This document shows, piece after piece, positions 34,890-46,590 of a stretch of DNA of 64,000 nucleotides. The stretch's first letter is position 1, and the number at the start of each line of letters is the position of its first letter. Origin of the DNA: Balaenoptera acutorostrata (Eukaryota > Chordata > Mammalia > Artiodactyla > Balaenopteridae); contig NC_080066.1 of NCBI RefSeq assembly GCF_949987535.1, forward strand, positions 131,792,335-131,856,334. The letters are read 5' to 3'. The position numbers and the translations under genes were made by a program. Under the pieces are notes generated by a model, which saw nothing but the letters and a program-made list of their open reading frames with translations, had not been told where the DNA came from and did no database searches.

Positions 34890-35796
34890 CTTTCTGACTT
34901 GTGCATAAGATTATTTAGAATCTCTTTTCACATACCTTGTTCTGTAACCAAATTTGACACTGCTCATTTTATTTAAATATTGCTTCACTGAACCTATTAC
35001 AATTATTCTCAGTGATTCTGGTTAGATTCTGGTTTGAGAAAACAACCTTCTCTTGCTGTAATACACTGAAGAGATCTTCCTGAAGCTAAATGAGCCCTTT
35101 CTGTGCTTCTCTCCCTGAGGCAGACTGCCATTGCCCATTTAACATATTCCTTCCTTTGAGCTGAGGCATGCTTCTTCTCTGTGTCCTTAATCTTCTTATA
35201 CTCCAGGAGCCCATGGCATGATAGCTGTGAGGCAGCTTAGAAAACATTACCCTCCGGAAAAGAGTAGCCGCTACTACCCAATGCATTAATTCCTGTTAGG
35301 ATTGCTAAATTTGAGTCCTGCCAGCTCTGGGCAGACAGGGTTCTCACTGTCAGCAGGCAGAAATAGGAAACAGCTGATGGAGTTTGACACCTGAGAACAG
35401 GGCCGTAGAGTCAGAAACAGAGGCAGTGGCTCCTGATGGTGGGTGATGTGAGAACCAAGAAAATAAAGGTCAAGTTGGAACCGGAAGAGAGAGTGGGAAG
35501 CCAGAAGTTGAGGTGGCAGGGACAGTAGAAGCTGAGGATAGGTTGGATTTGAGTACTACATCCAGGCTGAGAAGACAGCGTGTTGAAACCCAGAGACATT
35601 TATGCTGGTGCTTCCTCAGAGAGCAAGGGCTTTTCTGAGGTGACAGGAACACCCCCATTCTCTGGGGATTAAAGAGTCTGATTGTGCTGCAGCCAGGACA
35701 TGGGAGCTCTTCATACCATCAGTGATGTTCCTGATAGCACATTTATGTTCTTTTGTATAGAAGGAATTTGGATGTTCCTGGAGCATTGAATTGAAC

Positions 35797-35800
<4 letters not shown>
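34890..35800. other. Single-copy DNA, no feature recognised
   Basis: No gene or confident repeat. Small frames on the minus strand at 35411-35658 overlap each other and have no domain. Confidence 0.4.

Positions 35801-35837
<37 letters not shown>
35801..35837. repeat. Microsatellite (GA)n
   Basis: About 18 uninterrupted GA units. Confidence 0.98.
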
Positions 35838-35840
<3 letters not shown>

Positions 35841-38000
35841 GCTGTAACCTCTCTCTGAAATGCATATTTAAAAAGTTAGCCATTTGTTTATCTGATTGTC
35901 TCCAGTCATAACATTCCATTTAGGAAAGGAAGGGGATCTGTTTTCTGAGTCAGAAATTTTAGTTTAACCATCTCATTTGTTATTCCTCTCACAGCAGAGG
36001 AAAGCAAAGTAAGTTGTAAAAATGGAATAATTATATTTCCTATTCTTGGGCGGCACATTTGTTCTTTCTTAACAGCATTAGAACAAATTCAGTGAAAACT
36101 CCTCGTATGAGTGCAAAAGTTAACAACTGTTTATAAAATAAAGACTAGAATTCTGCATAGTGGGGAAGAGGCTGTACCCATCCACAGATCAGAGAGATAC
36201 AAACCTAGAGAAAATGATTTGTGAAACTTCTTTAAAGATATTCCTCCAACTTAATCCATAATTATAGCATTCCCCACTTATTTTGCTGGAGCTTCATCAT
36301 TCTGTCCCCTCTAGAGAAGAATAATCTCTTTGATAAAATAACTCTCATTTACCTCCAGTGTTGCTGGGATTCCCACGCATAAACCTGCGTAATTAGGGGC
36401 CCACAGGACATCTACATTCCTTGCCTGTTTGTCTCTCAAAAACTCATTCATTTTCAGTTTCCCTGAAACATCACACATGTTCTTGCCTTCCCTTCATTCT
36501 GCTCAGGCCCCAGTGCCCCGCCTCAGGGCAGCACACTTTCTAGAACTTTCCTGAGACATGGCACCTCTGTCAAAATGCCTGTGGCCTGAGTTCTGGTAAA
36601 CAATGAAAGGCATGTGAGGACTTGTGGGCATAAGAAGAGTTTTGCCTTTGTGCTTTTTGTCAGTGGGAAGCCAAGGAGGCTGGCTCCATTTCAACCTCCA
36701 GACTTTCTTTTTATGAAGATAATGATGATCCCAGAGTCATATTATTGGCCTCCCTGCAGGCACTGAGAGGCAACCAGCCTCATGTGCTCATGTTCCTTTG
36801 CCTTTCATTTGAAAATGACATGTCGGGGCACACAGACTTGGTCAAGAAATTTTAAGAGAAGAATTTCCAAATTTAATTAAATAATATTTAATAATAGTAT
36901 CGTTAGCTCATTTGCACAGTGTATTGCAACATGCAAAGGCCTTTCACATGTATTATGCCATGTCATACTTGACACATTGGACCTGTCTTCAAGACCACAC
37001 AACTGTTACAGCAAATGTTTCCCTCTGTCTCCATTGGGAAGTGTGACAGAAACTGAATATCTGCCCTTGACTCTTTTGCACTTGCCATCCTATTCTCACG
37101 CTTTTCAGTATAGACTAAATCCTTCCCTAATCTAGTGCCCCTTGTACTTCTCCTTTCATAGCCTAGCATTTAAGCTAAAATTAGGATTCAGGGCCATATT
37201 CTTGTTAATATCCCTTATAAGAAGGTGTGTTTCTGTTGTGTTAGCAACCTGTGTAGCTCATTCTTAGTCCGGACTTGCAACTAGCAAACTCACAGAATGA
37301 GAGCAAAGCACAGGTGGGCTGGCCTACAGGCCATTCTTTCCTCTTCTTTTCTGCAACAGCTTGCATCTCAAACAGTCCCCCAAGAGGATTATTTGATGAA
37401 ATTTTGGCATATGGAAAATATAAATAGACTTTGTAAAATGGTATGGATGAGCAGAGATTTTTTGGAACTAATATATGAGAGAGAAAATGAACAACATTGA
37501 GATGGGAGTTGGATCCATAAACTCAAACTGAAGAACTGCTTTCTTTCTCCACAAAGACTTCAAAATACTAAATGGGCTTTGTGCCAATAGGTCCTCAGTG
37601 GGCTATACTACTGGGAGTTTAGGAAGCAAAATGAAGGACAAAATGTTCAACAAAAAAACCTTTTTATTGACTATAACATACATACAAAAAAGTATGTTGT
37701 GTATGTGCATTGTGTATGTGTGTGTGTGCATATTTCCTAGCTCTGCTCATGGAAAAGGCTTAGAAGCAATGATCAAACCAGTAGCAATAAGCATGCTTGA
37801 AACTGAGCAGGACCCTGTAGGGCTCTCCTGGGTACAAAAGTCTTTCCCTGCCTCCCATTTCATGTTTTTCGGAAAAAGGCTTTGGCCTCCTAGACCTTAC
37901 CTGAGTTCTAAAGGACAGATTCAAACAGTTACTAATTAGGGAAGGGAGGGAATGCAGAAACAAAGGAGGAGCAGACAAGAAACAAAAGTGTAGATGAAGC
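35838..38000. other. Mostly single-copy DNA
   Basis: Contains a possible MIR scrap in reverse at about 36880-36965 ('tcgttagctcatttgcacag', 'cctttcacatgtattatgcc') and a short TG-rich patch at 37693-37730. No gene is recognised. Confidence 0.4.
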
Positions 38001-38360
38001 AGAGTCCTGGTTCCTCCTCGAAGGATATACATAACAATATATCTCTGAGTTCTTCTACAGAAACTAAGATCCCCACTCAGGTGGAGGATGGTAACTTCAG
38101 ACTGAGCACAAGATTCCTGGAGCACTGCCCTGTTACCTCACCACCAACCAATCAGAGAAACGTCATGCACCCTGCAGCCCTCCCTCAAAATTTTGCCTAT
38201 AAAAACTCTTCCCTGAAAACCATCAGGAGTTCAGGCTTTTTGAGCATGAGCTGCCCATTCTCCTTGCTTGGCCCTTCAGTAAAACTTTTTCTGTTCCAAC
38301 TCTGACGGTTCAGTTTGTTTGTCTTCACTGTGCTTTGGGCACATGAACTTGGATTCTATG
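38001..38360 (+). mobile_element. Class I-like (ERV1) solo LTR 3' portion
   Basis: The order of elements is that of a retroviral LTR. A CCAAT box is at 38148-38152 and a TATA box (tataaaa) at 38198-38204. There follows an R-like segment with 'tttgagcatgagctgcccattctccttgcttggc' and a polyadenylation signal (agtaaa) at 38279-38284. Then comes 'actctgacggttcagtttg' and 'tgctttgggcacatgaacttgg', typical of an ERV1 LTR end. The 5' boundary is uncertain and no viral genes follow. Confidence 0.7.
38148..38204 (+). promoter_or_regulatory. LTR core promoter: CCAAT and TATA boxes
   Basis: ccaat at 38148 and tataaaa at 38198 are 46 bp apart, upstream of a polyadenylation signal at 38279. This is the normal U3-R layout of an LTR. 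Whether it is active cannot be seen here. Confidence 0.55.
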
Positions 38361-38559
38361 ACATCCTTAGTGCCCAGATTGTAGTCTTGAAATGCCATTT
38401 CCCACTAAAGGAATCTAGACAAATTCCAGGTTTGGGGTGGAAAATGTAGGATATGCACCTGGAACATCTTGTCATAATAGATAGTGAGGAAGCTATCAAA
38501 CACCACCAGGGCTATGTCAGAAACACCCTGGAGCCAACTTGAAAAGGCTTCTATTGGCC

Positions 38560-39510
38560 AAAGGGTGACAATTTAAGCTTTAAAAAGGATAATAATTATA
38601 ATCACTTGAAGCCCATCAAATAAGTTGAAATCCATGACTTCATAATGATATTTTAAAAAATTGATCTCCTTCAGAGGATGGTAGGGAACCAATTATTTTT
38701 GTGAACATTGGTAGATGAAGGAAAAGAATCATTTATTCTGTTTTTCCTATATGAATGGTATCGTGGGGTAACCAAATAGTAGATGAGGGAAAATGTTTAT
38801 TTATAAAAGTGTTCCAACGGATGGATTAATAAGTAGAAAAGAAATGATAGAAGTAGAATATCACCCTTTTGCAACACCCTTTGGATGAATAAGTCTTGGC
38901 ATTACGCACCAACAGCTGCTATCATTGCAAAAAGAGAGACAAGCAGACATACCACATGGCTCTTGGTGAAAGAACAAATTAGCACCTAGAGTCTTGCCAA
39001 GAGATCAAACCTGAGGTTGACCAAGCCTCTGGATTCACCTGCCCATTTGCAGAAAACATAGAAGACAGAGGAGCATGGTGAACTGCCCCGAGAGTGTACA
39101 ATCAGTAAAGTGCCGATGGTGGGAGTTCTACAGGTCAGATACCCAGAGAAGTTGTAAGAAAAAAGAAAGCGATGGAGGAGAGAACCTGTAGAATATAATA
39201 GACTTAAAAGACATGTCAAATTTACAAATGGGTAATGCTGTACTGTAGTACACCAGGATGCATACTTAGGCGATAAAACTACAAAGAAACTCAAGTATGA
39301 TATGATTAGCTTAAAAGAGTAGTGGTTAACCTTGTGAGGAGGAAGACACATTGACCAGGATGGGACACGTGGAGGGGCTTTGGGGGTGGCTTGCAAAGTT
39401 CTGTTTCTTGACCTGGATGGTGGTTGCTAAGGTGTTCACCTCGTACCAATTCATTAAACTATACATTCACTTTGTGTTGTTTTCTGAATCAGTTTTATTT
39501 TATAATGGAA
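38560..39510 (+). repeat. L1M 3' UTR fragment
   Basis: 'tttctgtttcttgacctggatggtggttgctaaggtgttcacc' type sequence at about 39400-39440 and 'ttcattaaactatacattcactttgtg' (39451-39477) are the end of an old plus-strand L1M 3' UTR. Earlier parts ('tagtggttaaccttgtgagg', 39321-39340) agree. The upstream limit is uncertain. The 136-codon minus-strand frame at 38986-39396 is a shadow. Confidence 0.65.
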
Positions 39511-39604
39511 AGGTTGAAAGAAGAAAATAGAGTAGCAATTTTAAAATTTACATTTCATGAATGCCATAAAAAACATTGACAGTCAAGAGCAGTTTGTGTC
39601 AAGA

Positions 39605-39855
39605 AGCAGTATGATGGAATGATAGAGAGAATGGGCGTGGGAGCCACCCCAATAGGGTCCGAATCCCAGCTTTGGCCACTTAGAAGCTGGGTAACCCAGG
39701 GCAAGTTACTCAGCCTCTTTGTGTCTCAGTTTTCTCATCTGTAAAATGGATGTCATTATAGTTTGTAAATCATGAGGTTTAAGTGAGATGATACATGTGA
39801 ATGTTTAGAATATTGCCAGGCACAGAGTAAGAGCTGAGTACGTTAGCTATGCTAT
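39605..39855 (+). repeat. SINE/MIR
   Basis: Near full-length MIR: head near 39605-39680 ('gggtccgaatcccagctttggccact'), core 'acccagggcaagttactcagcctctttgtgtctcagttttctcatctgtaaaatgg', and tail 'ttgccaggcacagagtaagagctgag'. Confidence 0.92.
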
Positions 39856-39859
39856 TTCT

Positions 39860-41320
39860 TTCTATTTCTTAAAACTTTCGTTCTTTCCTCTTAGTTTTCC
39901 TCACATACTGCAGCACTATCTCTTTCTTAAAAATCCCTGGTGGCATGGTGGTGGGGACATTGTCCCCTAGCCCTAGTCTGTGCCACTTTGTCCTTCTATC
40001 CTCTGCTCCCCATTCTGTACTTAAAGACCCCCAAGGAGGAACCTAGCAAGGCAGGGAGGGAAAGATCCCACCTGGGCAGAGTCAGAATCTGTTTAATGGT
40101 GAGAGAGGAGGGAAAGAGACTTTTCTTATTTGCCCCTGGCTCCTCAGTGTCAGTATATGACACCACATAAGCATGTAATAGATATTTGTTGAAAGGATGA
40201 GTGAAAGACCTTGCAGAACATGATTTAAAAAGCGCTGTTCAAGTATTCTTTTTTTTCACAAAGAGTCTGAAGTGGTCCATGGCTTTACTTCTGCCTCCCT
40301 CCTGCCTTGCTTCTTCCCTGCTGCCCCATTTTGGTATTCACGGCTTTGTATGAGTCTGTTAGTCTAAATGTATCTCTTGGCAAAATGTGTATATTGCACT
40401 TGTTCTCCCTTTAGAACGGCACACATTGACCCTAGCCCTATACCTGCTGGTCATCTTGCTGCTGCCCCTCGGAGCGCCTTCCTGCCCAGCAGACCTGTTC
40501 ATCCTGTCCCCTCTCCCTCTGATGTCCTTCCTGTCATTATTCCCATACTTGGCACCTTCCCATCCTATGGGTACAGTGTAGACGAGTTCATTACGGCAAA
40601 GCCTTTCTTGGCTAGCCTCTTACGGGTCAAGGTCTCTGTCCCCTGCCTGTTGAATCTTCCTGTTTTCCTTCAAAGCACTTACCATGTGTTCTTTTTGTTG
40701 AATACATGGAGGAGCAAATGGCCATTACGACAGATGACTAGATCCAGGTACACGAATGGAGGTGGGAATGTGAGTTGACCCTCACATTGTCTCTGCCATA
40801 ACTTTCGTGAAGGTACTAGGACCGTTGAGCTGCCTAGTTTCTGGTTCTCAGTGAGTGCTCGGTAAAAACTTTGTGAATGAATGGATAAAGTGGATAATAG
40901 GTGTAGCCTCAGGCTTGGAGTTGGGCAGGTGGTTCTACGAGGTGAAGGATCAGAGTCTCATGAGGAGGTAGAGCAAGGAGATGGGGAATCCAGGGCAGGG
41001 GTGTTCACAACCTTAAGGAAACGTGCAATTTTACTATAGGGAGGGGGACCACCCCATAACTTTATCAGAGATGGACCGGGAGGCAGGGCTTAGGAACTGG
41101 GGCTGAGGCCAAAGCCAAGGACTAGGGCCTGGGGTTGGTGAGCAGGAGTGCTGGACCTAATGGGTGCCCAGGGGGCAGTCCTTGAGACCTGACTCTGGCA
41201 GGCATTTCTGAGATTCCTGAGAGTGACTGATGACTAGATTCCATCAGGGGTGTCAGCATGGCCTGCCCCTGTCAGGGTGCTGTAGGACTTGGGGTGGCCT
41301 GTATTTGCAGACAGAGTAGA
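39860..41320. other. Single-copy DNA with an L2 scrap
   Basis: 40140-40205 ('agcatgtaatagatatttgttgaaaggatgagtg') looks like an L2 tail, and 40430-40700 may be further diverged L2 ORF2. The 136-codon frame at 40368-40778 has no clear domain. 40900-41300 shows no recognised family. Confidence 0.35.
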
Positions 41321-41324
41321 GCTT

Positions 41325-41520
41325 AGAAAGGCTTGACTTTGAACTTTGTTTTTGTCACTTCGTGACTGTGTGACCTTGGGCAAGTTCTTAACTTCTCTGA
41401 GACTTGGCTTCATTGTCTATAAAATGAAGATCAAAATACCTACCTTCTGTGGCTGTTTTGAAGATGAAATGGGATAACATGAAACGCCTTGTCCAGTATT
41501 GCTCACACCTAGCTATGGAG
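41325..41520 (+). repeat. SINE/MIR
   Basis: 'cttcgtgactgtgtgaccttgggcaagttcttaacttctctgagacttggcttcattgtctataaaatgaagatc' is MIR core in plus orientation. Confidence 0.9.
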
Positions 41521-42179
41521 AGTTTTAACAAGGCACACACACGTGGACCTGGCTGTTGGTGATTATGACTTAGGAACTCTGGGGTGGGTTCCAAGCGTCT
41601 ATGGTTTTAGAAAGTTTACAGATGATCACAAAACTCAGGCTGACTTGAGCAGCATTGGATTGCCATAGTAAGGCAATGAGAAATGGTAGCTTCTTTATGC
41701 ACCTCCTCCTTCACTGCCATCACCTCCAATTCTTTCCTATCCTTTTCTCCTTTTTTTTTCTTTGGTATTAGGTGTGGGCATAAGTGGACTCAGTCATGGG
41801 GTGCGTGCGGAAGCAGAGGCATGAAAAACAAGTAAAGGCCGACAGTGTTCCTGTTGGACATTGATTCTAGCAAATGCTGGATGAAAGCTACAAGACTGAG
41901 GTCCTGCTGCTAATTAGTCGGCTTTAAATGTCTGGAACGGCGAAGATGAAAGTGTGAAAAATGGTACTTTCAGTATTTCGTCTGAAGGAAATGTCTTATA
42001 CATGCTTTTCCAGTTTTTCTAGATTTTAAAAAATGACTTTCTGCTAGAGAGCTTTTGTCAAACAAAGCACACCCATTTTAAAATAAAGGTTGTAGAGTGG
42101 TTTAATTTACTTGTTCAATGAAAATTTACCGAGTGCCTACTGGGCACGTGACACTGGGCTAAGAATCATGGAGATATGA

Positions 42180-44410
42180 TTTCATTCAATAAATATTTAA
42201 TGAGCATGGCTCTAGGGTGTTGGGATGTATCAGTGAAAAAAGTAAAAACCAGATAAAAATCCCTACCCTCTTGGAGCTTACATTATGAGAGGGAGAGAGA
42301 GGCAATAAAAAAGTAAACATAGTAAGTAAATTATAAAATGTTAGAATGTAATAAAATGTTAGAGTATTTTAAATAAGATAGTTAAGGAGATTCATTGAGC
42401 AAGTACTTGAAGAAGGAGCAGAAGTTTTACTATGTGGGTATCTGGAGTAAGAACATTTGAAGCAGAAGGACCAGCCAGTGCAAAGGCCCTGAGGCCTGCA
42501 GGGGATGTCTGAGGAAGAACAAAGGGGCCAGGGTGGTCTCAGTGAAGTGAGAGAGGTTAGGTAAAGGGCGATGAGGTCAAAGAGAAAATGGCCAGATTAC
42601 GACAGGTCTTGTCAGGCATTTAGGACTTTGGCATTTATACTGAGTGAGATAGAATGCCACTGGGGGGTCAGGAGCAGAGGGGGCTTGGACTTGTATTAGA
42701 ACAGGATCACTCTGGCTGCAGCATTGAGAAGAGATTGTAGGAGGGCAGGGCTACAAAAGAGGAGACAGTAAGGAGGCTTCCAGAGGCTTGGACTAAGATG
42801 GTGGCCATGGAAATGGTGAGAAGTGGACATATTTTGGAGAAAAATTCAGCAGGATTTCCTGACAGGTTGAAGTGGGTGTAAGAGAAAGAGTGGAACTACT
42901 GACTCTACAGTTTTTTGTTTTGGTTTGGTTTAGTTTTTTTGTTTGTTTCTTTGGTTTTGCCTGAGCAACCAACTGAAAGGATGGAGTTGCTTTCAAGATG
43001 GGGGATAGTGGGTAAAGATATTTGGGGAAGGAATACTAAAGTTTGCTTTTGGTCATTGGAGTCTGACTCTCAAGTGGAGATGTCTGGGAGGCACTGATTG
43101 ACTAAGGGTCTAGATTTAGGAGAAGCACCTGGGATGAAAGGCACATGTGGACGCCATCAGGGTAGAGATGGTGTGTAAGGCCAGGGACTGCATGAGATCA
43201 CTGGGTAGTACAGCTGGAGAGCAGGACAAGGGCAAGGCCTAAGCCCCAGGCTCCCCAAGAGGTCTGGAGGAACCCGCAAAGGAGTCTGATGAGGAACGTC
43301 CGGTGAAGTGAAAGGGAAATCAGGAGAGTGTGGTGCCCTGGAAGCCGCGGGAAGCAAGCATGGAGGGAAGAGGGTGAGAGGATCTGCGCCAACCTTGCTG
43401 GAGGGTCAGGTTAGAGGAGGGCTGAGAAGTGACTGGTGGGTTCAGTAAAGGGGAGGCTTTTGTCACTCTGACAAGAGCAGAGTCTGTGGTGTAGAGGCTG
43501 AAAGCCAGTGTGGATGGGTTTAAGAGAGAAGGGGAGGGGAGGAATTGGAGACAGAGTAGAGGGATTGGAAGTAGCCAGTAGGGGAATTGGGGGCAAAAGA
43601 AGTTTCTCAGTTTGTTTTCAGTTTTTAAATGGGAGTGACTATAGCAGTTTTGTGTGACAATGAGAATAACTGAATAAGAAGAGGAGGGATTCTTGGTGCT
43701 GGAGAGAGAGGAGTTGGTGGACCCATGTTCTTGAATAGGTGGGAATGGATGGATCTAGAGCATGGGGGTGTGGGGGGGTGGCACTAGGTGGACGACTATA
43801 GTCTGGGCGGGGGAGAAGGCAGGACACACAGGTCCTGATGCCAGAGGGTGGGTAGCGGGGTGAGTTTGTGGATTTCTTTTCCGCTGGCTTCAACTTTCTC
43901 AGTGAAATAGGAAGCAAGGCCATCATCTGAAAGTGAGGATGGTGGAGAAGCTATCAGAGGCCCGAGGAGAGTGGATAAGGTATTATTACGTGGTTGTCTA
44001 GGAGAGTGGAAAACAGACACGGTTGCCTGGCAGCGGCAAGAGCTCACTGATGTTCCTCATCACGAAGTTGAAGTGGGATCACTGAGTGTGGCTGTGAGTT
44101 CTCCCCCAGCTGTGTTTAGCTGTTCAGGTGCAGGCAGTTTGCTGGATTTAACCAGGGTTGAGGTTTTGCCAAGTGAAAAAGCTAGAGGGGCCAGGGAGTC
44201 ATTACGATGACTGACCAGGTGATTTCAGTGGGCAAAAAAGGGAAGAGGATGAGGGACGGCAAAAGGTGGCGGGATCAATGGATCCGGGCTCCCAGTGGCT
44301 GAAGGCCTGTTGTAGTTGGGGCATGAGGTGAAGTGAACTGGAGAGCTAGGTGGTGAGGGGTCAGACACCGGGATGGATGAAAAATGAGAATGTGGATGGC
44401 GTGGTCATTG
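42180..44410 (-). repeat. Long LINE/L2 copy, 3' end to RT domain
   Basis: Reading leftward from 44410 gives L2 ORF2 in order. It runs from reverse-transcriptase fingers and palm, through the segment around 43600-43150, then the ORF2 C-terminal region (42700-42450), to the 3' UTR and tail (about 42180-42290, 'ggagcttacattatgagag'). Plus-strand markers include 'ctcagtgaaataggaagcaaggccatcatctg' (43900-43931) and 'agtgcaaaggccctgaggcctg' (42478-42499). L2 stopped moving early in mammalian history, so a 2-kb contiguous run is long for this family. Confidence 0.85.
43153..43260 (-). pseudogene. L2 reverse-transcriptase catalytic remnant
   Basis: In the frame covering the RT active site the minus strand reads L-Y-P-D-G at 43164-43153, where L2 elements have the YADD box. 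The second catalytic aspartate is lost (D to G) and the alanine is P. Just upstream the GSVLGPLLFSL-like region is also degraded and contains a stop. The copy has no enzymatic potential. Confidence 0.65.
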
Positions 44411-44414
44411 TTCA

Positions 44415-44720
44415 CCACCACACCTGACTGGACTACACTTTTTATTCCTCCTTCGAGTTAGATATGGCCAGTGACTAGTTCTGGCGAATGAAATGTGAGT
44501 GGAAAGGACGTACCCTGTTTCTAGGCCTGGCCCGTAAGAAATCCTCTCCTGCTATCCCATATCCTCCCTCTCTTCTGTCTGCCAGCTGGATGCAGAGAAT
44601 CCAGCAAAAGAACTGTTAGACCTGGGAAAAGGCGGCACCTCAAGTCAGAAGGATCCTGGGTCCCTGCATCACCATGTGGAAGGCTCTCCACCCAACCCCA
44701 ATACGGTGATGTGCCACGAG
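44415..44720 (+). repeat. MaLR/MLT1-like LTR fragment nested in L2
   Basis: 'gccagtgactagttctggcgaatgaaatgtgagtggaaaggacg' (44467-44510), 'ctaggcctggcccgtaagaaatcctc' (44521-44546) and 'ggatcctgggtccctgcatcaccatgtgga' (44651-44680) follow the internal order of MLT1-like LTRs. L2-like sequence appears on both sides, so it was probably inserted into the L2. Family is tentative. Confidence 0.5.
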
Positions 44721-45300
44721 CCAGGAATAAGCTCAGGCTGTGCTTAGTTTGTTCGATTTTGTGATATTTATAAAGCATCGATCCCACCCTGGCTAAATCA
44801 GAGATGCTGAAATTATTGCTCTGGGAGGGTTTGTTCATCGGAGTGAGTAGCCGAGGGGAGATGTCAAACACAATTGTCAGAGGAGAAGCGTTCAAGTGAC
44901 TAAGAGGACCGGTTGGATGTTCCATCTATGTGTGTGTTGAAATCACCAAGAGAAGGGAGAGAAACAGTGCGGGAGAGAGTGACAGTGAGCCAGGAGCTAA
45001 AGTAATCAAATGACCAGAAGGGTCATAGCAACCGGGAGAGGTAGCGAGTGATAGAAGGTGACAGCTTGAGAGAAAGGCTGAGGGTTTTAGCAAGGAAGGA
45101 GGGAGAGTGGTATGGAGGCAGTGTTGCGGGGCAAGGAGGACACCCACTCTGCCTCCAGGCCCAGAGATGTCAGAAGAAGGAGGGGAAACATCACCGCTGC
45201 CTGCGAGGGGAGCAGTGCCCTCAGGAGGGGCTCCAGCTGGAAGGAACATTCAGAGAAGAGGCTGAGGATATAATAGATGTTGCTGAAGAAGGATTGTGAA
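44721..45300 (-). repeat. Probable L2 5' portion (ORF2 N-terminal side)
   Basis: Purine-rich plus-strand sequence, 'gatgttccatctatgtgtgtgttgaaatcaccaag' (44917-44951), agrees with the reverse of the L2 endonuclease-side region. Minus-strand frames (107 and 172 codons) are proline- and serine-rich and fit decayed L2. The 5' limit is uncertain. A 12-G run sits just outside at about 45328-45339. Confidence 0.5.
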
Positions 45301-45748
45301 TCCAGAGGGCGCCCTGCACACTGCAGTGGGGGGGGGGGGGTCTTGCGGTTTGAGAATCTTGTGATTGGAAGGTGGATACCATATGAGGGATGTGAGGAGC
45401 CTGATGGGAAGTAAAGAATGAGAGAAGTGGGGCGACCTGGGAGCCTGGGCTTCTCGTGGCCAGTGATACAGACAAGGATAGCAAACATGGTACAATTAGT
45501 CCTGGGGGACCCAAGGCCAATAGTGGTGGCTCCCTGGGACTCAGTTTTGAGTCCTGTTGGCGGATGCAAGTATGTCTGGTGAAATATGGAATTAGTCCCA
45601 CTCAAAGTCTCTTCTCCAGCTCACAGGATCCTTACTCAGCCCTGAGGATGGGAAGAAAGTAGGTCCAGGGGAGTTAGGTCTAATAGATGTGATGAAGATA
45701 CCACCCCACTTGCAGGACCCTCACATTTATAGAAATAGGTGCCCATGT

Positions 45749-45803
45749 AATGATGCTTCAATGGACAAACCAGAGCAGAAAGTTTGTCCATTGAAGCATC
45801 ATT
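45749..45803. repeat. Perfect 22-bp inverted repeat, 11-nt spacer
   Basis: The left arm (45749-45770, starting aatgatgcttc) and right arm (45782-45803, ending gaagcatcatt) are exact reverse complements over 22 bp. The spacer 45771-45781 is cagagcagaaa. A T-G wobble pair extends the stem by one, then pairing stops. The spacer's cagagca is itself complementary to tgctctg at 45812-45818, giving an alternative fold. I do not recognise it as the terminal repeats of a known element. Confidence 0.97.
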
Positions 45804-45939
45804 GAAAAGTTTGCTCTGTGCATATTCAGAAAACAGAGTCAGCATGCTGTTGACTTTCCTGTGTGTGACTGGGCAGCTATGCATGAGCCCCACCCGCCCA
45901 GGTGAGTCATAGCTAATTCCCTCAGCCCTGTTGCTCACT

Positions 45940-46055
45940 TGGACACTTGAAAGAAATGCAGGACTTGGCCGTCCCCCAGACCAACTGAATCAGCATCTGC
46001 ATTTGAACCAGATGCCCAGGTGATTCGTAGGCACAGTCAAGTCTAGAATCACTGT
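45940..46055 (+). repeat. MER5-like hAT element fragment
   Basis: 'caactgaatcagcatctgcatttgaaccagatgcccaggtgattcgtaggcacagtcaag' (45982-46041) matches the 3' half of MER5A-type elements. Confidence 0.65.
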
Positions 46056-46414
46056 GAACGCATTTCTTGTTGTTAGCAGGGACAAAGCAGATGCTTCCAA
46101 GAAGAAAAGGCAAGTGTCAGAAGCAGCCCCAGGAAAGATTACATGTTACTCATCAACCTTAAAATCCCAAATTCAGTGCTTTTTTTTCTAGCCCTGGCAG
46201 TGGGTTAGATTCATGTGAACTTCATTAAAAAATAAAACAAACAACTTCTAACTTGCATGACTCGAAAAACATTTCATTGTTTCTTTAGGGAGAAATAGAT
46301 CAGAACAGACAAAGTTGATTATACAGAATAAGGAAAAAAACAACTCTGAACTTTTAACCTGCCTGCGTTGTTGTGCAGAATCCTAGAATCACAGAATTCC
46401 AGAATGTAGAGCAG

Positions 46415-46590
46415 TACTTCTCCATGTTGGCTGTATATTAGCATCACCTTGGAAGCTTTCAAAAAGCAAAAACCAAACAAACAAAAAACCCCAATGCTGA
46501 GCCCCAACCCCAGTTATTCTGATTTAACTGTTGGGGATGAGAGCCTGGAGTCTGGTAGTATTTAAGAGCTCTGAGTGATTTAATGCAGCA
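46415..46590 (+). repeat. MER5A-like hAT element
   Basis: 'cttctccatgttggctgtatattagcatcaccttggaagcttt' (46418-46460) and 'tgagccccaaccccagttattctgattta' follow MER5A. An A/C-rich patch (46465-46490) interrupts it. Confidence 0.75.

Noticed and set aside
45087..45605. 172-codon minus-strand proline-rich frame
   Set aside because: It overlaps the probable L2 5' region. The composition reflects purine-rich L2 sequence on the opposite strand rather than a host protein.
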